This document shows, piece by piece, positions 30,351-39,731 of a stretch of 44,488 bases of DNA (position 1 is the first letter of the stretch; every line of letters starts with the position of its first letter). This DNA is from Nemertoderma westbladi (Eukaryota > Xenacoelomorpha > Nemertodermatida > Nemertodermatidae). The position numbers and the translations under genes are program-made. Location of the stretch: the NCBI GenBank assembly GCA_032718475.1, contig JAUCBJ010000119.1:1-44488 (forward strand). Direction: 5' to 3'. A model generated the notes under the pieces. The model saw only the letters and a list, made by a program, of their open reading frames with translations, searched no databases and was not told the DNA's origin.

Positions 30351-32576
30351 ATGAGTCAGTCAGGAGAAGTGACACCGACGCGGACTCCGGACGACGATCT
30401 AACGATCCGCGAGGCCGCGACCAGACGGTATAGGCCCACGACGCCGGACCCATCGGTAATGGGTCACCCGGCAGTTCAGGACGAGGGGGGCCGTCTGGAG
30501 CCGTAGGTCGAGCCGAGAGAAGGGGAGAGCGAGACGGAGGGAGAAGGAGACGAGTCGACACGGGACGTGGGTCGACGTACCGATGTCGCCGGCCAGCCAC
30601 AGGCCGAGGGTGACGAACGGCCCACCGGAACGGCGATGGTGGGGCCGACGGTACGACGTCGGACCCGGAGAGATGGAGCAGATGTCGGTACCGATGTCGC
30701 CGGTCAGCCACAGACCGAGGGCGATGGATGGCCCACCGAAACGGCGACGGTGGGGCCGCCGGTACGACGTCGGACCCGGAGAGACGGAAGGGAGGTCGGC
30801 GACGAGGACGTCGGGGTTTCTGATCGACTTCGACGGGCCTACAACGCGACCCAGAAACTACTAAAGGAGGCCAAAGAGGGGGCAAAGATAGACGAGGTGA
30901 GACTGAGGAAACGACTAGGTGAGTCGAATAGACACTTTAATTATCTAATGCGCTTCGGGCAAATAGAACTGGCTAAGGAGAGAGCGAGAGGGGTTGCCGA
31001 GGAACTGTGTGACTTATGGCGGTGTAGGGGTATGGAACCTAGCGTAGTGTACGTAGGGCCATACTTAGTCGATGGCCGGGGAGTAAAATTAGTGGGTTGG
31101 AGGGGACCTGAAGGGAGCGAATCCGAGGTTAACCCCGAGGATTCGGCCTTGTCGGTCGGAGGAAGTTCCGGGAGGTGGGGGAAAGTTAGTAGGACGGGAA
31201 GGCGGAGGGAATCCGTCACAACCGATAAGTCTGCTACATCCTCCGTAAAAGAAAGACGGGTGAGAGAGATAAATGCCACGTACCATCTCGACCTGATAGC
31301 GCAAGGTCAAAGGGAAATAGATAAACGGTTAGAGGAGGGGAGAATGCTGCTAGAGAGGGAAACGGCATTGATTAGAGAAACCGGAGAGAGGGCCGAAAGG
31401 GCCGTGAAAAGCCTTAGGGAGTGTGAGGAAATAGAGAGGAGGGAACAAGAAGAGCGTGAGGCGGAACGTAAGGAACGTGTAGCGAGAGAGAAAAGCGAAC
31501 GCAAAGAACGTGAGGCGAGAGAGGAAAACGAGAGCAAAGAACGTGAGGCGAGAGAGGAAAACGAGCGCAAAGAACGTGAGGCGAGAGAGGAAAACGAGCG
31601 CAAAGAACGTGAGGTGAGAGAGGAGGGTGAACGCAGAGAGCGTGAGGCGAGACGAAGGGAGGGAGCTAGAAGAGAGTTGAAATTGGCCGAGCAGAGCAAA
31701 CGGGAGTGTAGGGAGAGAATGGCAAGGGAGGAGTGTGAGCGAAAAGAATTAGAGAGACGCCAAGGTGAGCTTATGGAGCATAAGATTAGACGCACGCGCG
31801 AGCTGCAACTGGCGCGGGCGGGGGCGTCTGAGAGCGGGGCTGGCTCGAGTATTTTAGGGGAGCCAGGGGCCGTGGATACATTTATTAATACCCCACTTAC
31901 AGGGACAGCACAACAGACCCAAAACTGGTGTGACCGTACGGGCGGGGGGGGGGGGGGGGGGGGGGGGGGTAATAACAATAATGCTACAGTAGACGTCGTT
32001 AATATTAATAGTACCGTATTAGATAACTCTAACCAAACCTTTATTGCAGGAAATACTTTGCCTAGTGGTAGTAATTTAAATTTAAATCAGAACGATTCTA
32101 ATATTAACGTAGGAAATAATCCGAACAATGTAGTTACGCAATATAATCCAAATAATTTAAATAACGATCCAAACCAGAATTTACAAAATAATTCAAATAA
32201 CGTAGTTACGCAAAATAATCCAAATAATTTAAATAATGATCCAAGCCCGAATTTACAAAATAATTCAGATAGTGTAGTCGCGCAAAATAATTCAAATGAT
32301 TTTATTTCGAACGAACAAAATAATTCCGTTTCTAATATGGGTGCTATTAACGTGAACACGTCGGGCGTGTATGGCCAGGCAGATGGGGGCCTGGTAGGTC
32401 GTACAATTGGTAGGCCGAAGGTGGCGGGGTTGAGCCAACCCGAAGGGGGCCTGGCGGGCCACTCAGTTAGTAGGCCGGAGGTGGCGGGGTTGAGCCAACC
32501 CGGAGAAGGCCTGGTAGGCCACGTAGTTGGTAGGCAGGGAGTGGCTGGGTTGGGTAGACCCAGCAAGGGCTGGTAG
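30351..32576 (+). CDS. BEL gag, N-terminal low-complexity region
   Basis: Frame from ATG 30351 (MSQSGEVTPTRTPDDD), interrupted by one in-frame TAG at 30504-30506 and then open to 32576. In order: a 37-residue tandem duplication (TDVAGQPQ...RRRTRRDG, 111 bp each, from about 30578), a helical region, and a long Arg/Glu coiled coil with 11-residue AREENERKERE repeats (about 31480-31640). Then come a glycine run coded by a G26 tract (31944-31969), an Asn-rich part with VVTQNNPNNLNNDP repeats, and the start of a 21-residue LVGHVVGRQGVAGL repeat (63 bp). The frame ends inside that repeat where one unit is a base short. This is far longer and more repetitive than usual BEL gag N-termini. Confidence 0.8.
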
Positions 32577-33491
32577 GCCACGTAGCTGGTAGGCAGGGAG
32601 TGGCTGGGTTGGGTAGACCCAGCGAGGACCTGGTAGGCCATGTAGTTGGTAGGCAGGGAGTAGAGGGCCTGGTAGGCCACGCAATAGCGGAGGGAGAGGC
32701 GGGGGTGAATGGGCCCGACTGTGGTAGGGTTGATGTGTCGACTAGAGGGGGATATAGCAGCGGGGTGAGAGATAGCGAGGTTAGATGTGGCGAGTGGGGG
32801 GGGGGGGGGCTACAGGGGCCCCACAACAGCGAGTTAGCGGCGAAAAGGGGGGGGGCAGAGAGTGCCCCACAGGCGTCAACGGATAATGCGCGGGCCGAAG
32901 TAGGTAAACCGCAACACCCGGCGACGGAAAGTAATAGGGGGATTGCGAGTATCCCCAGCGGCGTGCGACCGAGCAGAGAGAGACAGGTTGACGTCGTGAG
33001 AGGGCGGACGAAGCGTCGAGCCCGATCAGAAGAGGGAAGAAGAGTAGTGGAATTTAACCGGGAGGTCGACGAGAGATCTCACGAGCGGGAATACTCCACT
33101 GAAAGGAGAAGAAGAGAAGACAGTAGTAGAAGTATCGCCGCGAACGATAGAAGAGCGAGGACGGATAGCGAGCCGTCGGTAGTCGAGATGAGAACAGAGA
33201 GTCAGTGGGGTCGAACTCCGGGAGATTGCCGTCGCCCCGGAGAGATGCGACCTGGCGAGGCGCATTACGCGCCGAGAGAGGGGTACACGATGTACCGTTA
33301 CGAAGATGAGAGCAGTAGAGGGGGTCGAAGAGAAACCTTCCGACGGGATATACCTACCGACCGAGAATACGGTAGCCGCGGAGAGGACTATTCGAGAAGA
33401 ATAAACTTCGATCCCGAGCGACACATGCAGATGGTAGGACATACTGTAGACATACGTACAAGTATACACGGGAGGCCCAGCATACGATATC
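32577..33491 (+). CDS. BEL gag, middle region (shifted frame)
   Basis: The coding sense continues one frame over from 32577: remaining copies of the 21-residue repeat, then a Gly/Ser/Arg-rich region (RSRERQVDVVRGRTKRRARS-like) and DYSRRINFDPERHMQMVGHT. It is strongly basic with Arg/Glu/Ser bias, compatible with RNA binding. The frame passes to the next segment near 33480. The same frame stays open to 33622 but without family resemblance there. Confidence 0.65.
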
Positions 33492-34283
33492 GTGAGGCAA
33501 TATCAAGGCATAGAGGGCGGCTTCACGACAGCATGGCGGGCACTGGACAGGGAATACGGGCACCCGGCCAAGATCATCAGGCAGACACTGAGAGGCATAA
33601 CATCGGGTGGCCTACAGGATAATCCCGTTAGCATTAAGACGTTCGCTAACAAAGTCGAAAAGGCGCTAATCGTGCTGAAGACGCTAGACGCGCCATACGA
33701 GCTCAACGCGTCCAATAACATCACCACGATAGCGCAGGCACTACCGAACTGGCTGCGCAACAAGTGGAGGAAAATCGCTTTCTCCACTCGAGATAGGAAG
33801 GGTGCGGAACCGGGTTTAGAAGAAATGTCAAACTTCTTAAATTACGAAGCTGAACTAATAACCGACCCAGTCTATAGTGAAGATAGCCTGGGAAAGGGAC
33901 CGAAGGCGGATTATCATAGACCGAAACCAGAGCACAACACGTCAAACGCATTACCAAAGCTAAGGCAATCACTGCCATACGCAGCGACGCAGGAGACTGC
34001 AAGTCCACAGGTAGTCGAAGGTAAGACCACACCATGGAACGGACAGGGGAAAAATAACAACACAAATAAATATAACCCCAGTACGTCCAGTAGGCCGAAC
34101 CCAAGCAATAAGAATAGTAGGGACTTTGGTACAAACACAGCTGCGATACGCGATGCACTGTATAAGGACGGCTACAACCAAAATAGCAAATGCCAGCTAC
34201 ATACAAATGCGCTTCATAAAACCATGAACTGCAGGTACTGGCAAGCGCTACCCAGAGAAGATCAGGTAGAATATGCGGCGTGA
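33465..34283 (+). CDS. BEL gag, DUF1759 region and first zinc knuckle
   Basis: TTAWRALDREYGHPAKIIRQ, then NKVEKALIVLKTLDAPYELN and LPNWLRNKWRKIA, match the second half of the DUF1759 Gag domain of BEL elements. A Lys/Asn/Ser spacer follows, then CQLHTNALHKTMNC. This is a zinc-knuckle spacing (x2, x4, x4) with His in place of the second Cys. A TGA closes the frame at 34281-34283. The next frame resumes at once with SGHRARQC, the tail of a second knuckle. Confidence 0.8.
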   Translation, partial: YTGGPAYDIVRQYQGIEGGFTTAWRALDREYGHPAKIIRQTLRGITSGGLQDNPVSIKTFANKVEKALIVLKTLDAPYELNASNNITTIAQALPNWLRNKWRKIAFSTRDRKGAEPGLEEMSNFLNYEAELITDPVYSEDSLGKGPKADYHRPKPEHNTSNALPKLRQSLPYAATQETASPQVVEGKTTPWNGQGKNNNTNKYNPSTSSRPNPSNKNSRDFGTNTAAIRDALYKDGYNQNSKCQLHTNALHKTMNCRYWQALPREDQVEYAA

Positions 34284-34286
34284 AAT

Positions 34287-35209
34287 GAGATCGGCTCGCG
34301 ATGAGTGGACATAGGGCTAGGCAGTGCAAGGAGACGCCGGTCAAGTTCGGTCAAAGGAGAGGCCAAACAATGGCAACGAGCACGGTAGGGGCGAAGAAGA
34401 GAGGAACGGTGCTACTTGGGGTAGTACCAGTGCGAGTGATTGGAGAAGGCAATCGATCAGTAACCACACTGATGCTGGTTGATAGTGGAGCTGCCTTCAC
34501 ACTAGTCGAGGAATGGGTGGCCGAAGAGATAGGATTGAGAACGAGGCCAAGCAGAATGGCGGTAACAACCATCTCTAGCAAAGATGAGATCCTGGAGATG
34601 AGAACCGGACGGTGCGCAATTGCAGCGGTGGCACCGGGATGCGACTACGGGGCAACCATCGACCCCATCCAAGTGATAGAGTCAATTAATATCAATGCCA
34701 GGCGGCCAACCAACATCGAGGTCGAGCAATATAAATTCCTGGACGACATTGACTTCTCAATCCCAGAAGTGGACGTTAGGAAAGTATCCATCATAGTAGG
34801 AATGGACTGCCCAACGGCCCACGAAAGAATGCAAACGGTCTTCGGCGAAGACAAACAGTGTGACCCGGTGGCGATATTAACACCATTCGGGTGGACGCTG
34901 AGTGGCCCAATCAAGAGCAAGATACCATTTAGGATGTCGGAGACATCAGGATGCATGTTCGCGGGAACAATGCAGGAAATGGGTGATGAGGGAGCAGAGG
35001 AGCAGCTTAAGAGACTGCTCAGACAAGATTTCGAGGGACTAAAGGAGACCGGGGTCGGGACCGCGGTAGAAGACAAGCAGGCTTTACAAAGTGTGGAGGA
35101 ATCGATGACATGCGATGAGGGACGGTATACCATAGGGATGGTATGGAAGCTACCGAAGCTACCGTTACCCGATAATAGAGGGATGGTACTCACGAGGCTT
35201 CGAAGTTGA
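34287..35209 (+). CDS. BEL pol: aspartic protease (DUF1758/A17) and RT start
   Basis: After the knuckle tail SGHRARQC, the frame contains LMLVDSGAAFTLVEE, the catalytic DSG of retroviral-type aspartic proteases. It continues through IIVGMDCPTAH and ILTPFGWTLSGPI, typical BEL protease-RT linker motifs (LG.TPFGW-type), to RYTIGMVWKLPKLPLPDNRG at the start of RT. It ends with a frame change at about 35205. Confidence 0.85.
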
Positions 35210-35841
35210 AGCAGACACTAAAACGGAGCCCCGAGAAGAATGAGTACATCCACAGAACCATTAAGAAGTACGTCGAGAAAGGATGGGCCGTGGAGTTACC
35301 GGTCGACGAACCAAACACGGATAGGACCTATTACCTGCCACTCCACGTGGCCTTAGATCCAAAGAAAGGTAAACCACGGATGGTGGTAGACGCGTCGGCA
35401 AAGACCAACGGAAAGTGTCTAAACGACTATCTGCTAGAGGGTCCCAACATTTACAACTCAGGGATAGAGGTCCTACTTAGATTTAGAAATGGGAAACACG
35501 CCTTCACCTGTGACATAGAAGGCATGTTCAACCAAGTCCGTGTAACGGAAGAAGATAGCGACAGTCAACGCTTCTTATGGTACGACGGCGATGAGGAACC
35601 GTCGACCATACCGATGTATAAGATGATAGTACAGAATATGGGAGCCAAGTCGTCTTCATTTACAACGACTATAGCGGTAAGAGACACGGTAAAGGGAAAG
35701 GAAGATAAATGTAGCACTAGAGCCGTCGACATGATTCGACGCGGCTTCTACGTAGACGATGGGATGGAGTCTGGAAATACGGTTAAGGAGCTGCTGGGCG
35801 CGAGGTTCGCGACATCCTTAAGGGATCCGGCTTTAACCTAA
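35206..35841 (+). CDS. BEL pol: reverse transcriptase
   Basis: Pao-type RT: YYLPLHVALDPKKGKPRMVVDAS, then LNDYLLEGPN, FTCDIEGMFNQVRV (first catalytic Asp), RFLWYDGD, IVQNMGAKSSSFTTTIA and GFYVDDGMES (catalytic YVDD at about 35750). The frame breaks again near 35800 and the coding sense passes to the frame of the next segment, which is already open there. Confidence 0.9.
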   Translation: MKQTLKRSPEKNEYIHRTIKKYVEKGWAVELPVDEPNTDRTYYLPLHVALDPKKGKPRMVVDASAKTNGKCLNDYLLEGPNIYNSGIEVLLRFRNGKHAFTCDIEGMFNQVRVTEEDSDSQRFLWYDGDEEPSTIPMYKMIVQNMGAKSSSFTTTIAVRDTVKGKEDKCSTRAVDMIRRGFYVDDGMESGNTVKELLGARFATSLRDPALT

Positions 35842-38090
35842 CCAAATTCCAATCCAGTTCTGAGGAATTTATCAAGGCGATAGAGGATAGGAGACCTGAA
35901 TCGACCATGGATAATCCCGCAACAACCAAGGGGCAGGACATGGCAAAGAAGAGGATAGAGTCTCAACAGAAGGTACTGGGAATCGTGTGGGACAAAGAGA
36001 CAGATGAACTGAAGTACCAGTTAAGCCAGGAGGGCGCAGACATCCACACAAAGAGGGGCTATGTGTCGTACATAGCAAGGATATACGATCCCCTAGGCCT
36101 AGCATCCCCATTACTAGTCACGGGAAAACAGATACTCAAGAGAGTATACAAATTAAAGGACGAGTGGGACGCAGAGGTCCCGGAAGAGATTAGAAAGCAG
36201 TGGCATAAGTGGACGGAGAGCCTGGAGCAGATGGGAACATACAGCATGCCGCGAGTGTATTTCATGGATGGGAACATGACGAGCCTGGACCTACACATGT
36301 TCTCCGATGCGTCATTAGAGGCATACGGAGCAGCACTCTATTTAGTACAACGAGAGGGTGCTCATAAACCCAGACTCGCCTTCAGCAAGGCGAAGTCAAC
36401 ACCACCAGATTCGGCATCGGTTCCCAAACTAGAATTGACAGCTGCGAGACTAGGAGTTAGGGCCACGACCTACCTAATGGATACAATACCAAACATAGTG
36501 GAGACACACTACTGGACGGATTCCATGGTAGTGCTTGGCTGGCTACATAATGAGAAAACGCGGTACCCAATATTCGTCGCAAATAGAGTGGACGAAATAA
36601 GGGCGACCACAGAACTGGAAAGGTGGCACTACTGCCCAACGGACGAGAACCCAGCGGACTTGTTGTCGAGGGGCGTGGTACGCCACACTTTCTTGAAGAA
36701 GGAAGTATTGTGGCAACATGGGCCACAATTCCTGAGCGATAAGGAGGCCTGGCCACCGATGAGAAAGGTGGACCCGGGCTTAGAAGTAGTGTCAGAGGGA
36801 GAAGAGGGAGATTCAGAGGGAGAAGAGATATACTCCCAGATGGTGAGGGAGATTAGGGACGTGCAACCAAAACAAGAACTATGCGATAACCCGACGGATA
36901 AACTCCTCAGCTACAGCTCTAGTTGGTATAAGACCAAGAAATTAGTGGCGTACTGGAGAGCCTTCGGGAATTTCCTCTCGGGAGTTGGTAAAGGCAAGAA
37001 GATCAGGACAACCATAGATCTGGAAGGAGCAGCCAAAGCAGTCATCCGCTATGAACAACGGAAGAACTACGGCGACGAGGTGGAACCCGTCGGTAAGCAA
37101 CAACATCTTCGACGGGACAGCGAGCTGATCATGCTGTCACCACAACTTAATGATGACGGGATTCTAGTAATGAACTCTAGGGTGGGTTACAACAACAGCA
37201 TCGTCGTACCACCGAAGCCCATCATCATCCCTACAGGATCGCCAATAGTCAACCAGATTATCTGGGACTCCCACAAGTCGATATTGCATGGGGGCACCAA
37301 CCGAACCCTCACGGAGATAAGGAGGACCTATTGGGTCAAACAGCTGAGGAAGAAGGTAAAATCGGTAGTGGGGCAGTGCCAGACCTGCCGACGAGCAAAG
37401 AAGGAGCGAGCCATACAGGAGATGGCGCCACTACCGGCGAGTAGGGTAAGACAGCACGACCCGCCATTTACGCATTGCGGTGTGGACATGTTCGGGCCGA
37501 TAAAGATCAAAGTGATGCGACACACGGAGAAACGCTATGGCATTATCTTCGAATGCAACAACACACGGGCAGTAGGGATAGAACTCGCCCAAGATGCAAC
37601 CGCATCAGCATTCATTAATGCTTTAGAAAGGTTTAGAGACCGCAAAGGTGGGACGATCGCAGTGATATACAGCGACAACGGCACCAATTTTGTGGGGGCA
37701 GAGAACGAGATGGCAGAGGCCTTGGATATCCTGGAAGGAGAAGAAGTCAGGGCAGCCATGAGGCGACGACAAGTAAAGTGGGAGAGAAGCACGCCGTATG
37801 CACCACATACACTAGGATGCGTCGAGAGACTGGTGGGCAGTTCGAAGCGTCTCATGACGAAATTAATGAACACCCATATGGTCACAGAGGACGTCTTGAG
37901 AACAGTATTAGCGAAGTGTGAGGGTATCATTAATAGCAGACCGCTATATCCGGAGAATGATGACCCTGAGTCACTAGACGTGCTGACGCCTAGCCATTTT
38001 CTAATGGAAAGGCCAGCGACCATCGATATGCGGGGTGTAGATCCAGACGACATACACTCCCGCCAAAGTTGGAAAGTCGTTAAGCAATAA
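35805..38090 (+). CDS. BEL pol: RNase H and integrase
   Basis: Continues RT (VLGIVWDKETDELKY, then YDPLGLASPLLVTGKQILK, BEL signatures). RNase H has MFSDASLEAYGAALYLV and YWTDSMVVLGWL up to CPTDENPADLLSRG. The integrase zinc-binding part is HGGTNRTLTEIRRTYW...CQTCRRAK. The catalytic core has Asp in CGVDMFGPI (37485), Asp in YSDNGTNF (37674) and Glu in GCVERL (37824). Counted spacing is 63 and 50 residues. The frame ends at TAA 38088-38090, just before the C-terminal domain, which lies in the next frame. Confidence 0.92.
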   Translation, partial: VRDILKGSGFNLTKFQSSSEEFIKAIEDRRPESTMDNPATTKGQDMAKKRIESQQKVLGIVWDKETDELKYQLSQEGADIHTKRGYVSYIARIYDPLGLASPLLVTGKQILKRVYKLKDEWDAEVPEEIRKQWHKWTESLEQMGTYSMPRVYFMDGNMTSLDLHMFSDASLEAYGAALYLVQREGAHKPRLAFSKAKSTPPDSASVPKLELTAARLGVRATTYLMDTIPNIVETHYWTDSMVVLGWLHNEKTRYPIFVANRVDEIRATTELERWHYCPTDENPADLLSRGVVRHTFLKKEVLWQHGPQFLSDKEAWPPMRKVDPGLEVVSEGEEGDSEGEEIYSQMVREIRDVQPKQELCDNPTDKLLSYSSSWYKTKKLVAYWRAFGNFLSGVGKGKKIRTTIDLEGAAKAVIRYEQRKNYGDEVEPVGKQQHLRRDSELIMLSPQLNDDGILVMNSRVGYNNSIVVPPKPIIIPTGSPIVNQIIWDSHKSILHGGTNRTLTEIRRTYWVKQLRKKVKSVVGQCQTCRRAKKERAIQEMAPLPASRVRQHDPPFTHCGVDMFGPIKIKVMRHTEKRYGIIFECNNTRAVGIELAQDATASAFINALERFRDRKGGTIAVIYSDNGTNFVGAENEMAEALDILEGEEVRAAMRRRQVKWERSTPYAPHTLGCVERLVGSSKRLMTKLMNTHMVTEDVLRTVLAKCEGIINSRPLYPENDDPESLDVLTPSHFLMERPATIDMRGVDPDDIHSRQSWKVVKQ

Positions 38091-38380
38091 GTGCAGAGTA
38101 TTGGAGGAGGTGGGTAGAAGAATACCTACCCACGCTCCATAAAAGAAGCAAGTGGAGGAAGCCGAATAGGGAGTTAAGAGTAGGAGATCTCGTAATCGTT
38201 ACGGATGATACTATCATCAACAACCAGTGGTGGTTGGCGAGAGTTGTAGGCACTTACTCCGATGAGGACGGAAGAGTCCGATCGGTAGAAGTGCGGATAG
38301 GTGGTAAGATAGGTGCGAAGGACAGAAAAACCTACAGGAGAGCTGTAGGGAAATGCTGTCTGTTAGAAGGAGCACCTTAG
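38091..38380 (+). CDS. BEL pol: DUF5641 C-terminal domain (shifted frame)
   Basis: After the TAA at 38088 the next frame reads EYWRRWVEEYLPTLHKR, then KPNRELRVGDLVIVTDD and WWLARVVGTYSDEDGRVRSV to a TAG at 38378. This is the DUF5641 domain that ends BEL integrases. It lies outside the main reading frame and was found by translating the adjacent frame. The single break lies within about 10 bases. Confidence 0.85.
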
Positions 38381-38499
38381 TGGAGTTAGAGAAGAGTTTA
38401 GTCGTCCAAGTTTTGGACTGAGGGGGGTGGGATTGAGGGCGAGACGCCCTTCCCCACACATAAAAAATAGAAAATAAAAATAAAATAATAGTACACAGT
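38381..38499. other. short pol-minisatellite spacer
   Basis: AT- and A-rich spacer with AAATAAAAATAAAATAATAG. It could hold a polyadenylation-like signal but nothing definite. Confidence 0.35.
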
Positions 38500-39370
38500 A
38501 GGTACGCAGTTAGTAGGCAGAAGTTAGTCAGTAAGAAGGTACGTAGTACCTAGAGTTAGTTAGTTAGTTAGGAGGTACGTAGTACCGTTAGTTAGGAGAG
38601 AGTTAGAGGATACGTAGTACCGCTAGTTAGGAGAGAGTTAGAGGGTACGTAGTACTGTTAGTTAGAGAGTTAGAGGGTACGTAGTACCGCTAGTTAGGAG
38701 AGAGTTAGAGGGTACGTAGTACCGTTAGTTAGAGAGTTAGAGGGTACGTAGTACCACTAGTTAGGAGAGAGTTAGAGGGTACGTAGTACCGTTATTTAGA
38801 GAGTTAGAGGGTACGTAGTACCGTTAGTTAGAGAGTTAGAGGGTACGTAGTACCGTTAGTTAGAGAGTTAGAGGGTACGTAGTACCGTTAGTTAGAGAGT
38901 TAGAGGGTACGTAGTACCGTTAGTTAGAGAGTTAGAGGGTACGTAGTACCGTTAGTTAGAGAGTTAGAGGGTACGTAGTACCGTTAGTTAGAGAGTTAGA
39001 GGGTACGTAGTACCGTTAGTTAGAGAGTTAGAGGGTACGTAGTACCGTTAGTTAGAGAGTTAGAGGGTACGTAGTACCGTTAGTTAGAGAGTTAGAGGGT
39101 ATGTAGTACCGTTAGTTAGTCAGTTAGAGGGTATGTAGTACCGTTAGTTAGAGAGTTAGAGGGTACGTAGTACCGTTAGTTAGAGAGTTAGAGGGTACAT
39201 AGTACCGTTAGTTAGAGAGCAGTAAGAGGGTACGTAGTACCGTTAGTTAGAGAAGAGTTAGAGGGTACGTAGTACCGTTAGTTAGAGAGAGAGTAAGAGT
39301 CAGAGGGTACGTAGTACCATTAGTTAGTTAAAGAGAGTAAGAGTTAGTTAGAGAGTACGTAGTACTAGTT
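38500..39370. repeat. 32-bp minisatellite inside the BEL element
   Basis: The unit contains GGTACGTAGTACC (near-palindromic) followed by GTTAGTTAGAGAGTTAGA. There are about 26 units, the central ones almost identical. Units at both edges are longer or degenerate. It lies between pol and the extra ORF and breaks all frames. The only related words elsewhere are GTACGTACGTAG near 41340. Confidence 0.93.
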
Positions 39371-39731
39371 AGTAAGAGATAGAGATAGAGGTAGAAGGGT
39401 ATATATGGTATAGATATCAGTTAGTAATTAGTAGCGAGAGGGGGGCATATGAGTACAGCTGGATAAATTGTGTGGCCACACGACGCATACAGTTGTACTG
39501 CACAGGCCCACAGAGTAGGCCAGAATGTGGATTAGGAGATAGAATAATCCATAGGCAGTAGCAAGTAATAGGAAACAGTAAGGTAGTAGGATTAAAATCA
39601 GATCAAAATAAATAGGATAAATAGGGCTAAGAAGGGGAACAAATTATGGTAACAGTAATAAGAAAATATAGGCTATTTAACTCAGAAATTCAGAAAGAGA
39701 TAGGCCATCGAACTGAACTTAAACCACCTAA
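39371..39731. other. spacer before the extra ORF
   Basis: A short ATG frame begins at 39646 (MVTVIRKYRLFNSEIQKEIG) and overlaps the extra ORF in another frame as far as 39897. It may be the true N-terminus with a frame break near 39730, or spurious. Confidence 0.35.

Noticed and set aside
30316-30885. Minus-strand 189-aa ORF over gag
   Set aside because: A shadow of GC-rich gag coding DNA. No family resemblance, while the plus strand carries the repeat-structured gag.
31307-31978. Minus-strand Ser/Leu-rich ORF opposite the gag coiled coil
   Set aside because: It mirrors the Arg/Glu repeat of gag and has no independent signal.
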